Shown in pieces: positions 37,401 through 57,699 of a stretch of 64,000 bases of DNA (positions within the stretch are counted from its first letter, which is position 1; each line of letters starts with the position of its first letter). A program made the position numbers and the translations under genes. The stretch spans positions 19,058,111 through 19,122,110 of the forward strand of contig NC_092576.1 in the NCBI RefSeq assembly GCF_037975245.1, read 5' to 3'. Below the pieces are notes generated by a model, which saw only the letters and a list, made by a program, of their open reading frames with translations, ran no database searches and was not told the origin of the DNA. This stretch comes from Apostichopus japonicus (taxonomy: Eukaryota > Echinodermata > Holothuroidea > Aspidochirotida > Stichopodidae).

Positions 37401-39500
37401 CACAAACATTTTAAAGAACATAATCTTTTTCTATTTCTGTTTCCTCAAAATTCGTGTTGTATGACAAATACTTTCCTTTACATAAACCAACCATTAAGAG
37501 AGTAAAGTATGCTTGCAGAGCATATAAAGTCTCTCGCTGAAGTTTTTTTTTCTTGAAAGGGTGGGTTAGAATGGGGGTTGTCTAGGTGTTACCTTCCCAT
37601 TGTCCTACTAATGAGTATTTTGCTCGACCTATTTAATCATTTATTCTAATAACAATTTTACCAAATATAAATCGTTTTATCTTTATATTACAGCAATGCA
37701 AAATGCATGTCCATTTGGCGTCGCCAATCATCAGCAGGACTATGACGTCATTCACCTATTCTCAAACCGATGGAGGAATTTCATTGTTAAATGATCTTAT
37801 AAGGATATTAGCTTTTAAACTGTTAATATCTCCCAAATACTACAATCATCGTCAAAGAAAGCTCTAGTATAATACATATGCAACTAGTCTAGTATGATTG
37901 TGACGACATGAAATGCCTAAATTATCAAGACAATGCCATGATTACTTGATCAACACATTCACTGTGAAAGGATATTGTAGAGGGATCAGGTTGTACAATA
38001 ATACGTATAACTCTATATAATACAAAGCAGTAACATCTGAAAGATATCTGTAATTTAAGTCTTTAAATGTTAGTCCAAAAAAGGATTGTTATTAATGTTT
38101 CTTTAGCTTCTCTGGTTATATTACATGTTCATATATGCTACATAATATTTTATTGTAGAGTGTATACAAAGTAAATTATTACGCTGTATTGGTAACATTA
38201 CTGTCCACGTTTATTTTATTTTCTAACTCTAAATTCATTTGCTCTTCAAGCCAAAATCAACTTGCAAAGAGCCAATCAAGCTTCTAATGACGTTATCTAT
38301 CTAACACTACGTCATAAGTATATGAGTTTATTTTGTCTGTTAATTGGATGTGAACTATTGAGAGAAGGGAAGAAAGAGAGCACAACTCTTCGTGTGTATT
38401 TAGAGGGAGTGGTGTGAGGAGGGTTGTGGGGAGGTGTAGGGCAGATGGAGGGAATATATGACGTACCCACCACATTGGTGACCAAGTAGAAACTATAATA
38501 ATCATTGCACCACCACCATAACTCTACTTAGAAGAATGGGAATACAACATCAAGGTGCATTAGTTTTAATAATTTAATATTTCCCCAATATGTAACAAAG
38601 TCTTCGTTATTTGCGTAAATGAAGAGAAATAATTTGTTGATGAATTTCATCATGATGATCAGAAACTGTTTCCCTTTCATCAGGCAAAGATATTTTTTGT
38701 TCACCAGAATTATTCTTTTAATTTCTGTATATTTTTTTTGTTCCATCTCTTTTATTGAGTCATTTGACATTTATACAAAAGACATGATAATTTTGTAACT
38801 CAATCATTGCCTAACAAATTATTATTTTCTTACCTTTAGTTTTAATAGTACATATCAATATCAATACATGCAGTGCAGCCGCAGAGACAAAACGTACAAT
38901 AGTACTATTCAAATACAATGATCGCGACTTGCTCAAAGTTGAGAAGCAAAACATTACGAAGAAGAAGTACTTAACAGGAAACCAAACAAGCAATGAGACC
39001 CTATAAAAAGAGCGCTACTGCAAATGAAATCCTTCTTACTAAAACAGTTTTACATTCTTGAAGAGAGATCGGAGGATTAGACTTATTCTTACATAGATAA
39101 TATTCAATTTTTAAGTAGAACTTAAATTTAGAATGGAAATCTATACCCTTGGAAATACTACCCAAAGTTTTCTGTTGAAATATGAAATATTTTGCATGAA
39201 AAATGAGAAATTTATAGGGATGTTTTGAGAGTAAGTTGATAACCAAGCAAGAGTCTTGGTTTGAAAAAAAAAAAACTGTCTACCAAGTAGTAACTGCTTA
39301 ACATCAAGAACGAAATTAGTAGTAACTTTACATTCCCAGAAAATAAGTCTTTCATCTATTTCTCCACAAAAAAGTACACCTAGGATTTTCTTCCTTGACA
39401 TAAATTCCCTTGTGAATTATATCATCTCAGTTTGAGCGTTACTTTTTCTTTACACATATTTCTGCCATATGAGCCGAGATAATGGTTTGTTTTGTGTTTC
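34441..39500. other. AT-rich stretch, no gene firmly recognised
   Basis: Only weak splice-bounded candidates (for example 36552-36600). No long ORF or repeat array. Confidence 0.3.
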
Positions 39501-39504
39501 GTTT

Positions 39505-45161
<5,657 letters not shown>

Positions 45162-45282
45162 TGCAATATTTACAGCATTGAATAAACAAAAGCAGATTTG
45201 ACAAATGTTACATTTGATAGGCACCGCAAACACATAACTAGAACGTTATGGTACGATATCACTGTTGGCCTAGCGGAAATGG

Positions 45283-45303
45283 ATATATATATATATATAT
45301 ATA
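45283..45303. repeat. Short (TA)n at the 3' edge of the PLE
   Basis: AT dinucleotide tract of 21 bp immediately beyond the element's 3' end (minus strand). Confidence 0.9.
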
Positions 45304-45423
45304 GGAATAACGGAAAAACTGTTAAACAACTATGCTGCATTTAGAGAAAGGCTGGATCTCGAGTGAGATACAATAATTGAATTAGGTAAGTGATTGGAAG
45401 TAAAACAGCCAATGTTTGGTTTT

Positions 45424-45462
45424 TGCAGAGCTTTCGAGCAAAACTAGCTCTTCTTCAGTGCA
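45424..45462 (-). ncRNA. Hammerhead-ribozyme-like motif in the PLE 3' region
   Basis: On the minus strand CTGAAGA (45458-45452) is followed by GAGC, a 7-base loop, GCTC and GAAA (45435-45432). This reproduces the hammerhead core CUGANGA / stem II / GAAA. Hammerhead motifs are known in Penelope-like elements. The 3' part is unclear: only a 2-bp stem III (GC-UCU-GC) can be drawn and the cleavage-site U-H and pairing stem I are not evident, so this copy may be inactive. Confidence 0.45.
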
Positions 45463-45588
45463 TGATCACCGAAAGTGACAAGGAGTAGCAGGAATTGAAA
45501 CTGTTTTATAGAGAAGATGTCGGCATGGTTGTAAAGGCAAAGCGACTTACTGATTTCTGCTGAATAGAGCAGAAGTTTTAGAAATTCG

Positions 45589-45624
45589 GATTATTTTAAT
45601 CCGCGTCGGATTTTTTTAATCCGA
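45589..45624. repeat. Adjacent inverted repeats at the PLE ORF end
   Basis: GGATTATTTTAATCC then GCGTC then GGATTTTTTTAATCC: two small hairpins side by side overlapping the stop codon. They could form a 3' RNA structure. Confidence 0.5.
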
Positions 45625-47025
45625 TTCCGTCGTAATTGTAAAGGAATTGTTTTGGTTTATCTGGGACGGCAAATCGTTTCTGATGTTTAAACCAAATGGT
45701 GCCGTGGTCTTTAGGTTTAGTTCCCAGAAATTTTCTTTCGCTTTCCTAGATTTATCTGTCCAAGAATCGTTCTGGTCAATGGCAATAACACGCAAATTCT
45801 CAATTGAATGATTTTGGAGATTGAAGTGATTTGCAACAGGTTGGTAGATCTTTTTTGTTTTGATCGCCGATCTATGTTGTGTCATTCTCATTCTAAGAGT
45901 GTTTTTTGACTCTCCAATGTATTGTAAGTTACAAATATTGCAGTAGATGAGGTAAATGACATTTTTGGATAGGCAGTTAATTTTGTGCCGAATTTGGAAC
46001 GTGCGTTTGGTTTGGTTGCTCTGAAAGGCCCCGGTCGAATCGAAAAGTAAGCACGTTTTGCAATTTTGTGTACAGGGCGATGATCCTGTAGTTTCTGTTT
46101 TGCTTTCCCCTAATGGGGTGTCATCCCGAAAGGATGCCCGAACTAAGATATCCCGTAGGTTGCTGGGTCTTTTAAAAGCGATGACAGGTAATTCTGGGAA
46201 TACTGATTTCAGGCGTTCGGTGCCTTGAAGTAGGTGAAAATTCTTCTGAATGATATTAGCCAGTGGTGGGAGACCAGGGTGGAATTCAGTAACCAATGGT
46301 ACCCTTTTGGAACTGGTTTGACGAGTTTTGTACGTCAATGTTTCAGTACGGGGTTTGCTTTTAGCCTTTTTGATGGCATTTTCAATAGTACCCCGAAAAT
46401 ACTGTCTGTTTAGGAGGTGTTGTGACAGTTCTTTAGTGCGTGAATCAAAATCGACTTCAGAGGAGCAAATGCGTCGAATGCGCAACGCTTGACTGTACGG
46501 AATATTTCTGGTACAGTGACGTGGATGGCAACTGCTTGGTAAGAGGTAGTTGTGCTTGTTCGTGGGTTTATTGAACAAGTCTGTTTTGAGTGAACCATTT
46601 TGTAGGGTCACGGTGGTGTCCAGAAAGTGAACGCCATGTCCAGAAAAGTCAGCAGTGAATTTGATAGTGTGATGAAACGAGTTTATGTCATCAATGAAGA
46701 GTTTTAGATTAGCCTCACCATGGGTCCATATCATAAAGATATCGTCAATGTAACGTAACCACGTGTGTGGTTTCAAGTTTTGTCGAGATAAAAATTCTTT
46801 CTCGAGGTTTCCCATAAAGATGTTGGCAAAAGACGGTGCCATTTTGGTACCCATTGCGGTGCCATGAATTTGGAGGTAGTGTTTGTTGCCAAATACCAGA
46901 TTATTGTTGGTCAAGATAAGTTGCATTAATTCGGCCAATTCTTTCTTCGTGGGGGTTTTGCCACGTATCGGTTTGAATGCTTTTGTGCAGGCCGAAATAC
47001 CCTCTTCGTTAGGGATATTTGTGTA
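45616..47025 (-). pseudogene. PLE polyprotein, C-terminal part: RT core and GIY-YIG endonuclease
   Basis: Open from just after the in-frame stop (47026-47028) to TAA at 45616. It begins YTNIPNEEGI, directly continuing RT motif A. RT motif B is GTAMGTKMAPSFANI and motif C is RYIDDIF (YIDD at about 46752-46741), the Penelope-type catalytic box, followed by FLDTTV. After a basic linker come a Cys cluster (CTQNCKTC), then VIYLIYCNICNLQYIGES with downstream R and HR residues, the GIY-YIG nuclease with its flanking CxxC. The domain order RT then GIY-YIG is that of EN+ Penelope-like elements. The first Met in this part (46938) lies inside the RT and is not a natural start. The reading frame is otherwise intact over about 470 codons, so inactivation appears recent, or the stop may be a polymorphism or sequencing error. 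Confidence 0.85.
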
Positions 47026-50215
<3,190 letters not shown>

Positions 50216-50640
50216 CAAAGAATTCGATGGCGCTAGTTTGAATCATGGTGTTATGAATATAAAATATTTATATGGCTCTTATAGGCATCCGTAGACTCAC
50301 TTTTAGGAGAATAGCGCCTCATCAGGCCACGTATTCAGTGGACGGTGGCTGCATGCATGCCGGTCGCAGAGATGTCACCACCTCTGGCCAAAGGCAAGGA
50401 TTCACGCACGCCACCTAGTACGCTTCTGGTCGATTTGACCGACCCTCTGCGCATCCCCCCGGGTTCTTTTGCGACAACAAGGGAGACATGGCACGGGATC
50501 CTAGGCCACAAAAAGCACCATACCTACAGCCAATGGTATTATCGCCAGAGGCCTGTCTTGAACTCTAGCCACGATTTACACGACCGACGAGGAATGAGTC
50601 TTTCGTCACCCTCTTAACCATATCGGCCATCACATCACCT
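50216..50640. repeat. GC-rich island, probable mobile-element fragment
   Basis: The region from about 50320 to 50620 is far more GC-rich than its neighbours and carries overlapping open frames. A phrase GAATAGCGCCTCATCAGGCC (about 50309) resembles the CCTGATGAGGCGC ends of retroelements when read on the minus strand. No domain was recognised. Confidence 0.3.
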
Positions 50641-50721
50641 AGTAATTTAAATGGTTGAATTAATATATCAAGACTTCAGCGTCGACTACTGAAATAGAAA
50701 AAGAAATTTAAATGTGTTTAA

Positions 50722-50797
50722 CCATCCATTGATGAAGTCGAACTCAGTTCATCAGGGTTACCAGTCCACTGCTCTACCAACTGAGCCATTAGACGAG
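50722..50797 (-). tRNA. tRNA-like sequence (pseudogene or SINE head)
   Basis: The minus strand carries TGGCTCAGTTGGTAGAGC, a good A box whose GCTC/GAGC D-stem pairs perfectly, and GAGTTCGACTTC, a B-box-like T arm. The anticodon arm CAGTG...CCCTG has one mismatch and an oversized loop, so an intact tRNA is unlikely. Best read as a tRNA pseudogene or the 5' part of a tRNA-derived SINE. Confidence 0.45.
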
Positions 50798-50799
50798 TT

Positions 50800-52120
50800 A
50801 ACTCTCTACGAGCTTAAATTGGTATTATTGGTTGGTTACAATCTATTGGTAGCAGAGAATGACACTGCCTCCAACGAAATCTCTATTCATCCTGTTTTAC
50901 TTTCATTAGAACAACGGATCTGAATATCTTTATTAACAAGAAGCTCACGCTTCAGTGTCTTAGTTTACATTGCAGTAAGCAGTAAGAATGTCGTTTCCTC
51001 TCAAGACGTAAATATACAATAGGCTTATGCCCCGATATATCGATGACTTCGAAGCAGGCAGTAAAGAAAAGAAAAACGGATTTTCGTGAAATCTTCTTAT
51101 TCACAAAAGCTTGCTTAAGATTATGCTCGCAAGAGATTTCTTGCTGTAAGTTGTTTCCTTTACAACTATATTCGATGCAGACGATCATGAACTGGGATTA
51201 AGCCTGAAATTTCAACAAACAATACCTATTCACGTTTCAAGACCTTTTTTGAATGAGGAAGGGACAATACTTATTAAGTAAAAAACGTTAACTTCATGTG
51301 ACTAATCTTATATAAGGATATGATGGGCTTGAAATAACACAGTAATTCGAAACACGAAACAGGATTCATAAGGTTTTAAGTTTATGCAAGTAATTTTGGG
51401 AAACACGGGAATCGGGAATTCGTCAACTACAAGACTTTGTTTTAGTCCACAAATAACCAGATGTGTTTATTGATCCTTTTAAACTGCGGTATTTGCGTGT
51501 ATACCCACCCCCCACCCCCTCCCTAATGACTGTGTTTCACACATATACAGAAGTGTGTATATAGTTTTATACAAAATATTAGAATCATCTTTATAAATAT
51601 TTAAAATTTTGATCTATTATCAGCCAACGTTGTTAAAAATTGTTGCATTTGGAAGGACTGAATGGTTACGAGGAAGGGACGGTGACAGGGACGAGGTTTA
51701 TATGTTTTTATAACTTGTATATGTGCAATACATTTTGTCAACACTCTCACATAGTCTACTCTATCAGCAGCTAAAATCTCTATAAAGCATAAGTTATAGG
51801 AGGCAATAGCATCCCTTTTTTAAGGTTGTAGCTACGCACCCTTCACCGCCGCCCCTCCTTCTCATATCATTTGCCGAGACGTTACTGAACCATGAAAATT
51901 GTATCTTAGATCTCTATAACAAAGAAATAAACGAACGGAATAAAACTTAAGTTTCCTCCTCTTATTTGATATGAAGGAGGTATTTGCGTCACCTCTCATT
52001 GAGTGTGGGTTTGAAATAATTGACATAGAACAAAAAATAATTTGTCTTGCATCCAGAATTCTGCTTTAATTGATTATGTGTCTTTCATCTAGAACTCTGT
52101 TTTACCCTGTTTAACAAAAA
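50800..52120. other. AT-rich stretch, no gene recognised
   Basis: No supportable exon or repeat. Confidence 0.35.
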
Positions 52121-52124
52121 ATAT

Positions 52125-52899
52125 TGTGTCATTGAAACAGGCGCGACCTAACAAAATTCAGGTATAGGCATGAAAGGTATAAACGTAGCTAGGTAATTTG
52201 GGTAACCTGATTTACGTAACCATGGTATCGTCTTGTGTTAGGATCTGATATTGCCATTGAGTAACAAGCAAATGTGTCAAGCTAACTTCATACAGTTTGG
52301 CGCAAATATATGGATGGGACCATCATATTTAATAGACTATGGGCCAACTGAGACCCCCCAAATAACTTTAATTTAAATCACCTGACCCGAATTTATTCAT
52401 GCAACAAATTTAATATTGAATGCTTGCCTGTTGGATGTCCCTGCTCCCATTGTGCGTATGAGTGAGATGATACAATCCGGCTACAAGATCGATGAGTGGC
52501 TTTGTGCGGAATATTGTAAAGTCAATTTTTTTTTATTTACCATTGATTCAAATTGACTTTCTTTTATATTTGTTCCCATCTATTTGTGTTTTGTATATTC
52601 TCTTGTAGTGGAATGTAGCAAATCAGTATCCTATCAGTTGACACAGCTGAATTAAATCATGTGAACTGTAAGATATATGCTATAAGTATATTACCCATAA
52701 TGAGGGGGAACAAAAAAAAAATTGTGTCATTGAAGTAGGCGTGACATGACAAAAAATCAGGTTTAAGCATGAAAGGTATAAACGTAGCTAGGTAAATTAG
52801 GTAACCGTACGTAACCATTGTATCGTCCTGTATTAGGAACTGGTATTAACATCGGATAACTCGCAAATGCGTCACGCTTACTTCATACAGCGTAGCGCA
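52125..52899 (+). mobile_element. Candidate TRIM-like element (short direct terminal repeats)
   Basis: Two direct repeats of about 180 bp, 52125-52304 and 52723-52899, start TGTGTCATTGAA and end GCGCA and match at roughly four of five positions by eye. The second copy is immediately preceded by the purine tract GAGGGGGAACAAAAAAAAA, in the position of a polypurine tract. The sequence after the first copy (TGGATGGGACC) could act as a primer site. The interior of about 420 bp has no ORF. A tandem segmental duplication is the main alternative. Confidence 0.4.
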
Positions 52900-53001
52900 A
52901 ATATATATTGTCATCAAGAAAATAACGTGAGAACAAGAGAGTAAAAAGAGACGGTAGCAAAGCGAGGACTGATGCAGAAGCACAAGCACAACGCAGCGAA
53001 A

Positions 53002-54251
53002 GACCACCCCCAGAAAAAAAAGCGAATCCCTTAGGGATTTTCACCCACCTGGGTTTTCGGTTAGCTAGGACCCTCAGCTATCACAATCTGCTTGTTTGCC
53101 ATTAAATTAATGGTTGGTGTGGCCACCAGCGTTGTTGCCATGGTAACACATTCGTCAAAACTTGGAATTTGAGAATATGTAATATCTTGGTAATTAAATA
53201 ACCTAAAAGCACAACTTTATTGTCTCATATATGTATATATATATTTGAAGCTGCCCTGGTAAACCAATCACAAACAGGAAAGTCAAAGTCATCACTAATT
53301 AGGCCTGTTGCCATGGTAAAAGCAATGATGAAATTGGACTTTGAGGAAAAAATCATATAATATGCAAATACCAAAAAATACAAAATAATTGTCTCTTACA
53401 CATTGATTTGGCGCTGCCTGGTTGATTGCAGTCAAGATCTGGATCATGTAAGGTCACTGTCATATCTTAATATGGCTGTTGTCATGGTAACACCCTGATG
53501 AAAAATTCAATTCATCGAACAAAATGTAAATTTAATAATGGCTAACTGTTTATTTGAGCAAAGACATGACATTTTCCTCTCAAATTCGAATTACAATTCT
53601 GTCAGCCTAGTGTTGCCATGACAATGGTCCTGATTGGGAATGCGTATCATCTGCAGTGATCATGATCTTGATCCAATCTACCAGGAAGCCCTAAATTTAT
53701 ATACATTGATACTTAGATTGTGTTTCTATGTTCTTTAGTTATATAAATATGACATTTTTTGTTGTCAAAGTCCATTTCAAACTCAAATTCAGTCAGCCTA
53801 GTGTTGTCATGACAACGGTCTTGATTGAGCTCGATCGTGACCTAAAATGGGCCTGGTCTTGAGCTCAATCAACCAGAAAGTCTGAAATATATATGCCAAA
53901 GACACATTGGTTGTGTCTATATGTTGTTTAGTTACAATGATATGAATTATTTTAAATCCCCCACCAAAAAACAGTTTTGAAGCGTTGTCATCGCAACTGC
54001 CAGATTGGGCGTAATCAAAACTTTAAATGACTCAGATATTGATTGCAATCAACAAGGCATCATACAATTAATGTAACTAAACACTTAGACTGTGTTCTTA
54101 TCTTGTATACTCCCCATAGTGCTACAGGTAACAGCCGTGGTGGCCACACCCATCACTAATTTAATGGCAAACAAGTATATTGTGACAGCTGAGGGCCATA
54201 GCTAACCGGAAAACATGGTGGGTGGAAATCCCTAAAGAGAGGGGGGGTCCA
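53002..54251. mobile_element. 1.25-kb fold-back element with tandem-unit interior
   Basis: Arms of about 110 bp: the left arm (53028-53135) contains CACCCACCTGGGTTTTCGGT, GACCCTCAGCTATCACAAT and TGTTTGCCATTAAATTA. The right arm (54120-54233) carries the same phrases inverted with scattered mismatches. Between them, GTTGYCATGRYAAY-type anchors recur at 53134, 53307, 53478, 53612, 53802 and 53984. No ORF; probably a non-autonomous fold-back or MITE-type element. Confidence 0.65.
53134..54000 (+). repeat. Imperfect tandem repeat, 134-190-bp units
   Basis: Six recurrences of the GTTGCCATGGTAAC-like anchor, spaced 173, 171, 134, 190 and 182 bp. The best-preserved pair (53600 and 53790) shares GTCAGCCTAGTGTTG and CCAGRAAG. 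Confidence 0.6.
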
Positions 54252-54259
54252 TTTTTCTA

Positions 54260-55165
54260 CTTTTTTGATATCATTTCACAACTTATTTTGGCGTTTTACC
54301 TATTGTAAGTTGTTAACGTTGAAAAGTTGCATGTCAAACATTTCAAATTTGAATATTTCATTGCTTTCAAGTCGTTAGTGCTTGCTATGCTTGCACTCCT
54401 AATTTGAAATTAGGCTGCTTACAGTATTTTAGTCGTCCAACTTAATTTTAATATGAGGGTAGACTTTTACCATAACATAAAAGTCTTCAGTTATTTCTAT
54501 TGAAATGTTATACAATATAGACCTAAGTAGTTAGTTAAGCTCACTTTAACTGACTAATAGGACACTTGTTTAACGGTTTTCGGCATATCAATAATGACTA
54601 TAACCTCTATTAAACAGGGAGTTTTTAAGGGCCCTTATATAAGTAACAAATATTCGTCAAGTGCATGGACATATAACATGGGTCTGGAGGATGGGTGAGA
54701 GAATTAAGGGGTCAGGAGGCGAAGGGGGGGGGCGGTGGTGAGGCAGTAGTCCCACACCGAACTCCTCGAAGCGGAAGACGAAAAATACTATAGACAACAT
54801 CAATAACATCAAGTACGGTAATTCATTCATAACATAACATTCATTTCCAAAGAAATATTGCATGTGCCATCTATACCCCGTTGATAATATTTGTCTCCTG
54901 TGATTTTCCACCTAATTAATAATTTCTGATTTCATGGTTTAATTTTGTTATTCTGCATTCCATTTCCTTGTTGTATTCAATGTGATAGTTTGTTGATACG
55001 TGATATTTTTCACTAATTTAGCACTGTTATTTCAGTGAACGTCAACACTTGTGAGGTCTTTTTTCCAAGTTATATACTTATATACTTAGGTACACGACAA
55101 AGGCAAATGAATATTATATATAATTAAAATTGTAGTGAGTTGGATAAACATATATCACATATCAT
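54260..55165. other. No gene recognised
   Basis: AT-rich; a G-rich patch at 54709-54736. The minus-strand open frame there (54657-54911) has no motif. Confidence 0.35.

Positions 55166-55168
<3 letters not shown>

Positions 55169-55206
<38 letters not shown>
55169..55206. repeat. (TA)n microsatellite
   Basis: About 38 bp of AT dinucleotide, separating two similar phrases (GTAGTGAGTTGGATAAAC and CGTAATGAGTTGGGAAATC). Confidence 0.9.
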
Positions 55207-55540
<334 letters not shown>

Positions 55541-55650
55541 CAATCGTTCTTCTTTTTACTTGTTACCCTGCCCCGTGAACCGGCAAAGGCACGAGACTAC
55601 AGAGCCAAACATATAACTTTATTGATACTTAAGCTACAATAACATTTTCT

Positions 55651-55670
55651 CAAACTGAATATTCAGTTTG
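55651..55670. repeat. Perfect 20-bp palindrome
   Basis: CAAACTGAATATTCAGTTTG is self-complementary with no spacer. Function unknown. Confidence 0.8.
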
Positions 55671-55689
55671 AAAAGTGGATATAACCAGA

Positions 55690-57310
55690 CTAGACAAATA
55701 CATTAAAGGATTGGTTCAGGTGTTTGACATGTCTTTTTTGTATGCAAGAGCACAAAAAACAACAACAAGAACAGTGAAGAAACTATCATGATAGCATGCT
55801 CTGTTAAGGTGATATGACACCAATTGAAGATATCAACATTTCTCTGAAAGCGACTGGTGTAGAAAGACTTACTGTGAGGGTGTGACGTCACATCCTAACT
55901 ACCTTAATATTTGTGAATATATTTCTTTAAAAATCATTTACATTTTTAAAACATTTGAAAATAATATAATCAAAAATTCTTCAGATGTTTAATCTCAAAT
56001 ATCTCCTTTGACAAATATGAGATCTCCTGACATATCTTTTGGTTGAAAGTCATGAAATCTCACAAAATATTTAGAGAATAAAACAAAGATTTTTCAGGAA
56101 TGTGGGGATGTGACATCACAGCTAGTCAGATTTCAGCAGTTTCTACACAATCTGATAAAACTTTACACTTGAATATTTCTTTATCCGAAAAAAGATATTT
56201 GAACAGTTTTTCACATTGTGCTTCTTTTATTGTCCTCTTTCATATTACATAAACATGTATGACAACTGAACCAATTCTTCAACCACTATATAGTTTCTTT
56301 TCAATCGAACATTCAGATACCGATAACGTACCACGACTGTATATAGCATTCCTGTAACACATTCGCAACGTAAGCGGTCTCACCAAGTGGCAGGTTTTAC
56401 TGAGTGGAAAGACATCATTCATTATGACTGGTAAGTTTGTAAATAAAAAAGACATAGTGAATAATTTGTTAACATTGTTAAATTTGAATTCCTTTATGAA
56501 TATAATATCGCAATACTTCTTCATAATAGTTGAAGAAACCAGGTGTACTTACATACGTATGATACAAAATTCATGCCACGTAATATTTACATATGCTATA
56601 TAACACACAATGGCGCACCTGTTAATGGCAAAGGCGAAACCTTTGCTTTGCCACTGGATATTAGTTAAGCGGAGAATTGCCCTTCAGACATATGACTTCT
56701 TGACTACGGGAAAACAACTATGACGACGACGATTGCAGGGACGATGATGGTTATGATAGTGAGGATAATGACGGTCCAAAGACGAGTGCCATGACGATAT
56801 TTGTAACAATGACGATGAAGGGGACACTAAAGATCAAAATGCCGATGAACGGTGACTATGACGACGATAATGTCAATGACAACTACGATGAATATAAAGA
56901 TTATTGCCCTTCGTAAATCGTTATACACATGGATAGCCTGCAGACCACTTATTTCAAACAGTGATGTCACACTTGATTGTACAAATGAGAATGCTAACAT
57001 TATTGCTTTTACTTGAACTGTTATGTGTTTTTATGTTGTACAAGGTACAGCATGGCAGAACTACAGTGTATCTGTATGTATGATTTAACTAGTTTATATG
57101 TATGTATGGTTTAACTACAGTGTATTTGCAGGTATGGCTTTAATACAGTGTAATATAGTGTGTACTACAGTAAAACATATCGAGGTAATTAAAGAGCATG
57201 TCTCGTTATTTTCAACTATCTTAGTATGTAACCTCTCTTCTGCCTCCACAACAGACTATTTTGTTCCAACAGTTGACGTCAATTATCCACCTTAGAAGTG
57301 AATGTATCAT
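55690..57310. other. No gene recognised; GAC/GAT-rich patch
   Basis: 56718-56893 is a degenerate GAY-rich trinucleotide stretch (GACGACGATTG, GATGATGG, GACGATGAAG and similar). A frame through it would be Asp-rich, but no exon borders were found. Confidence 0.4.
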
Positions 57311-57314
57311 TATA

Positions 57315-57693
<379 letters not shown>

Positions 57694-57699
57694 ATGTGA

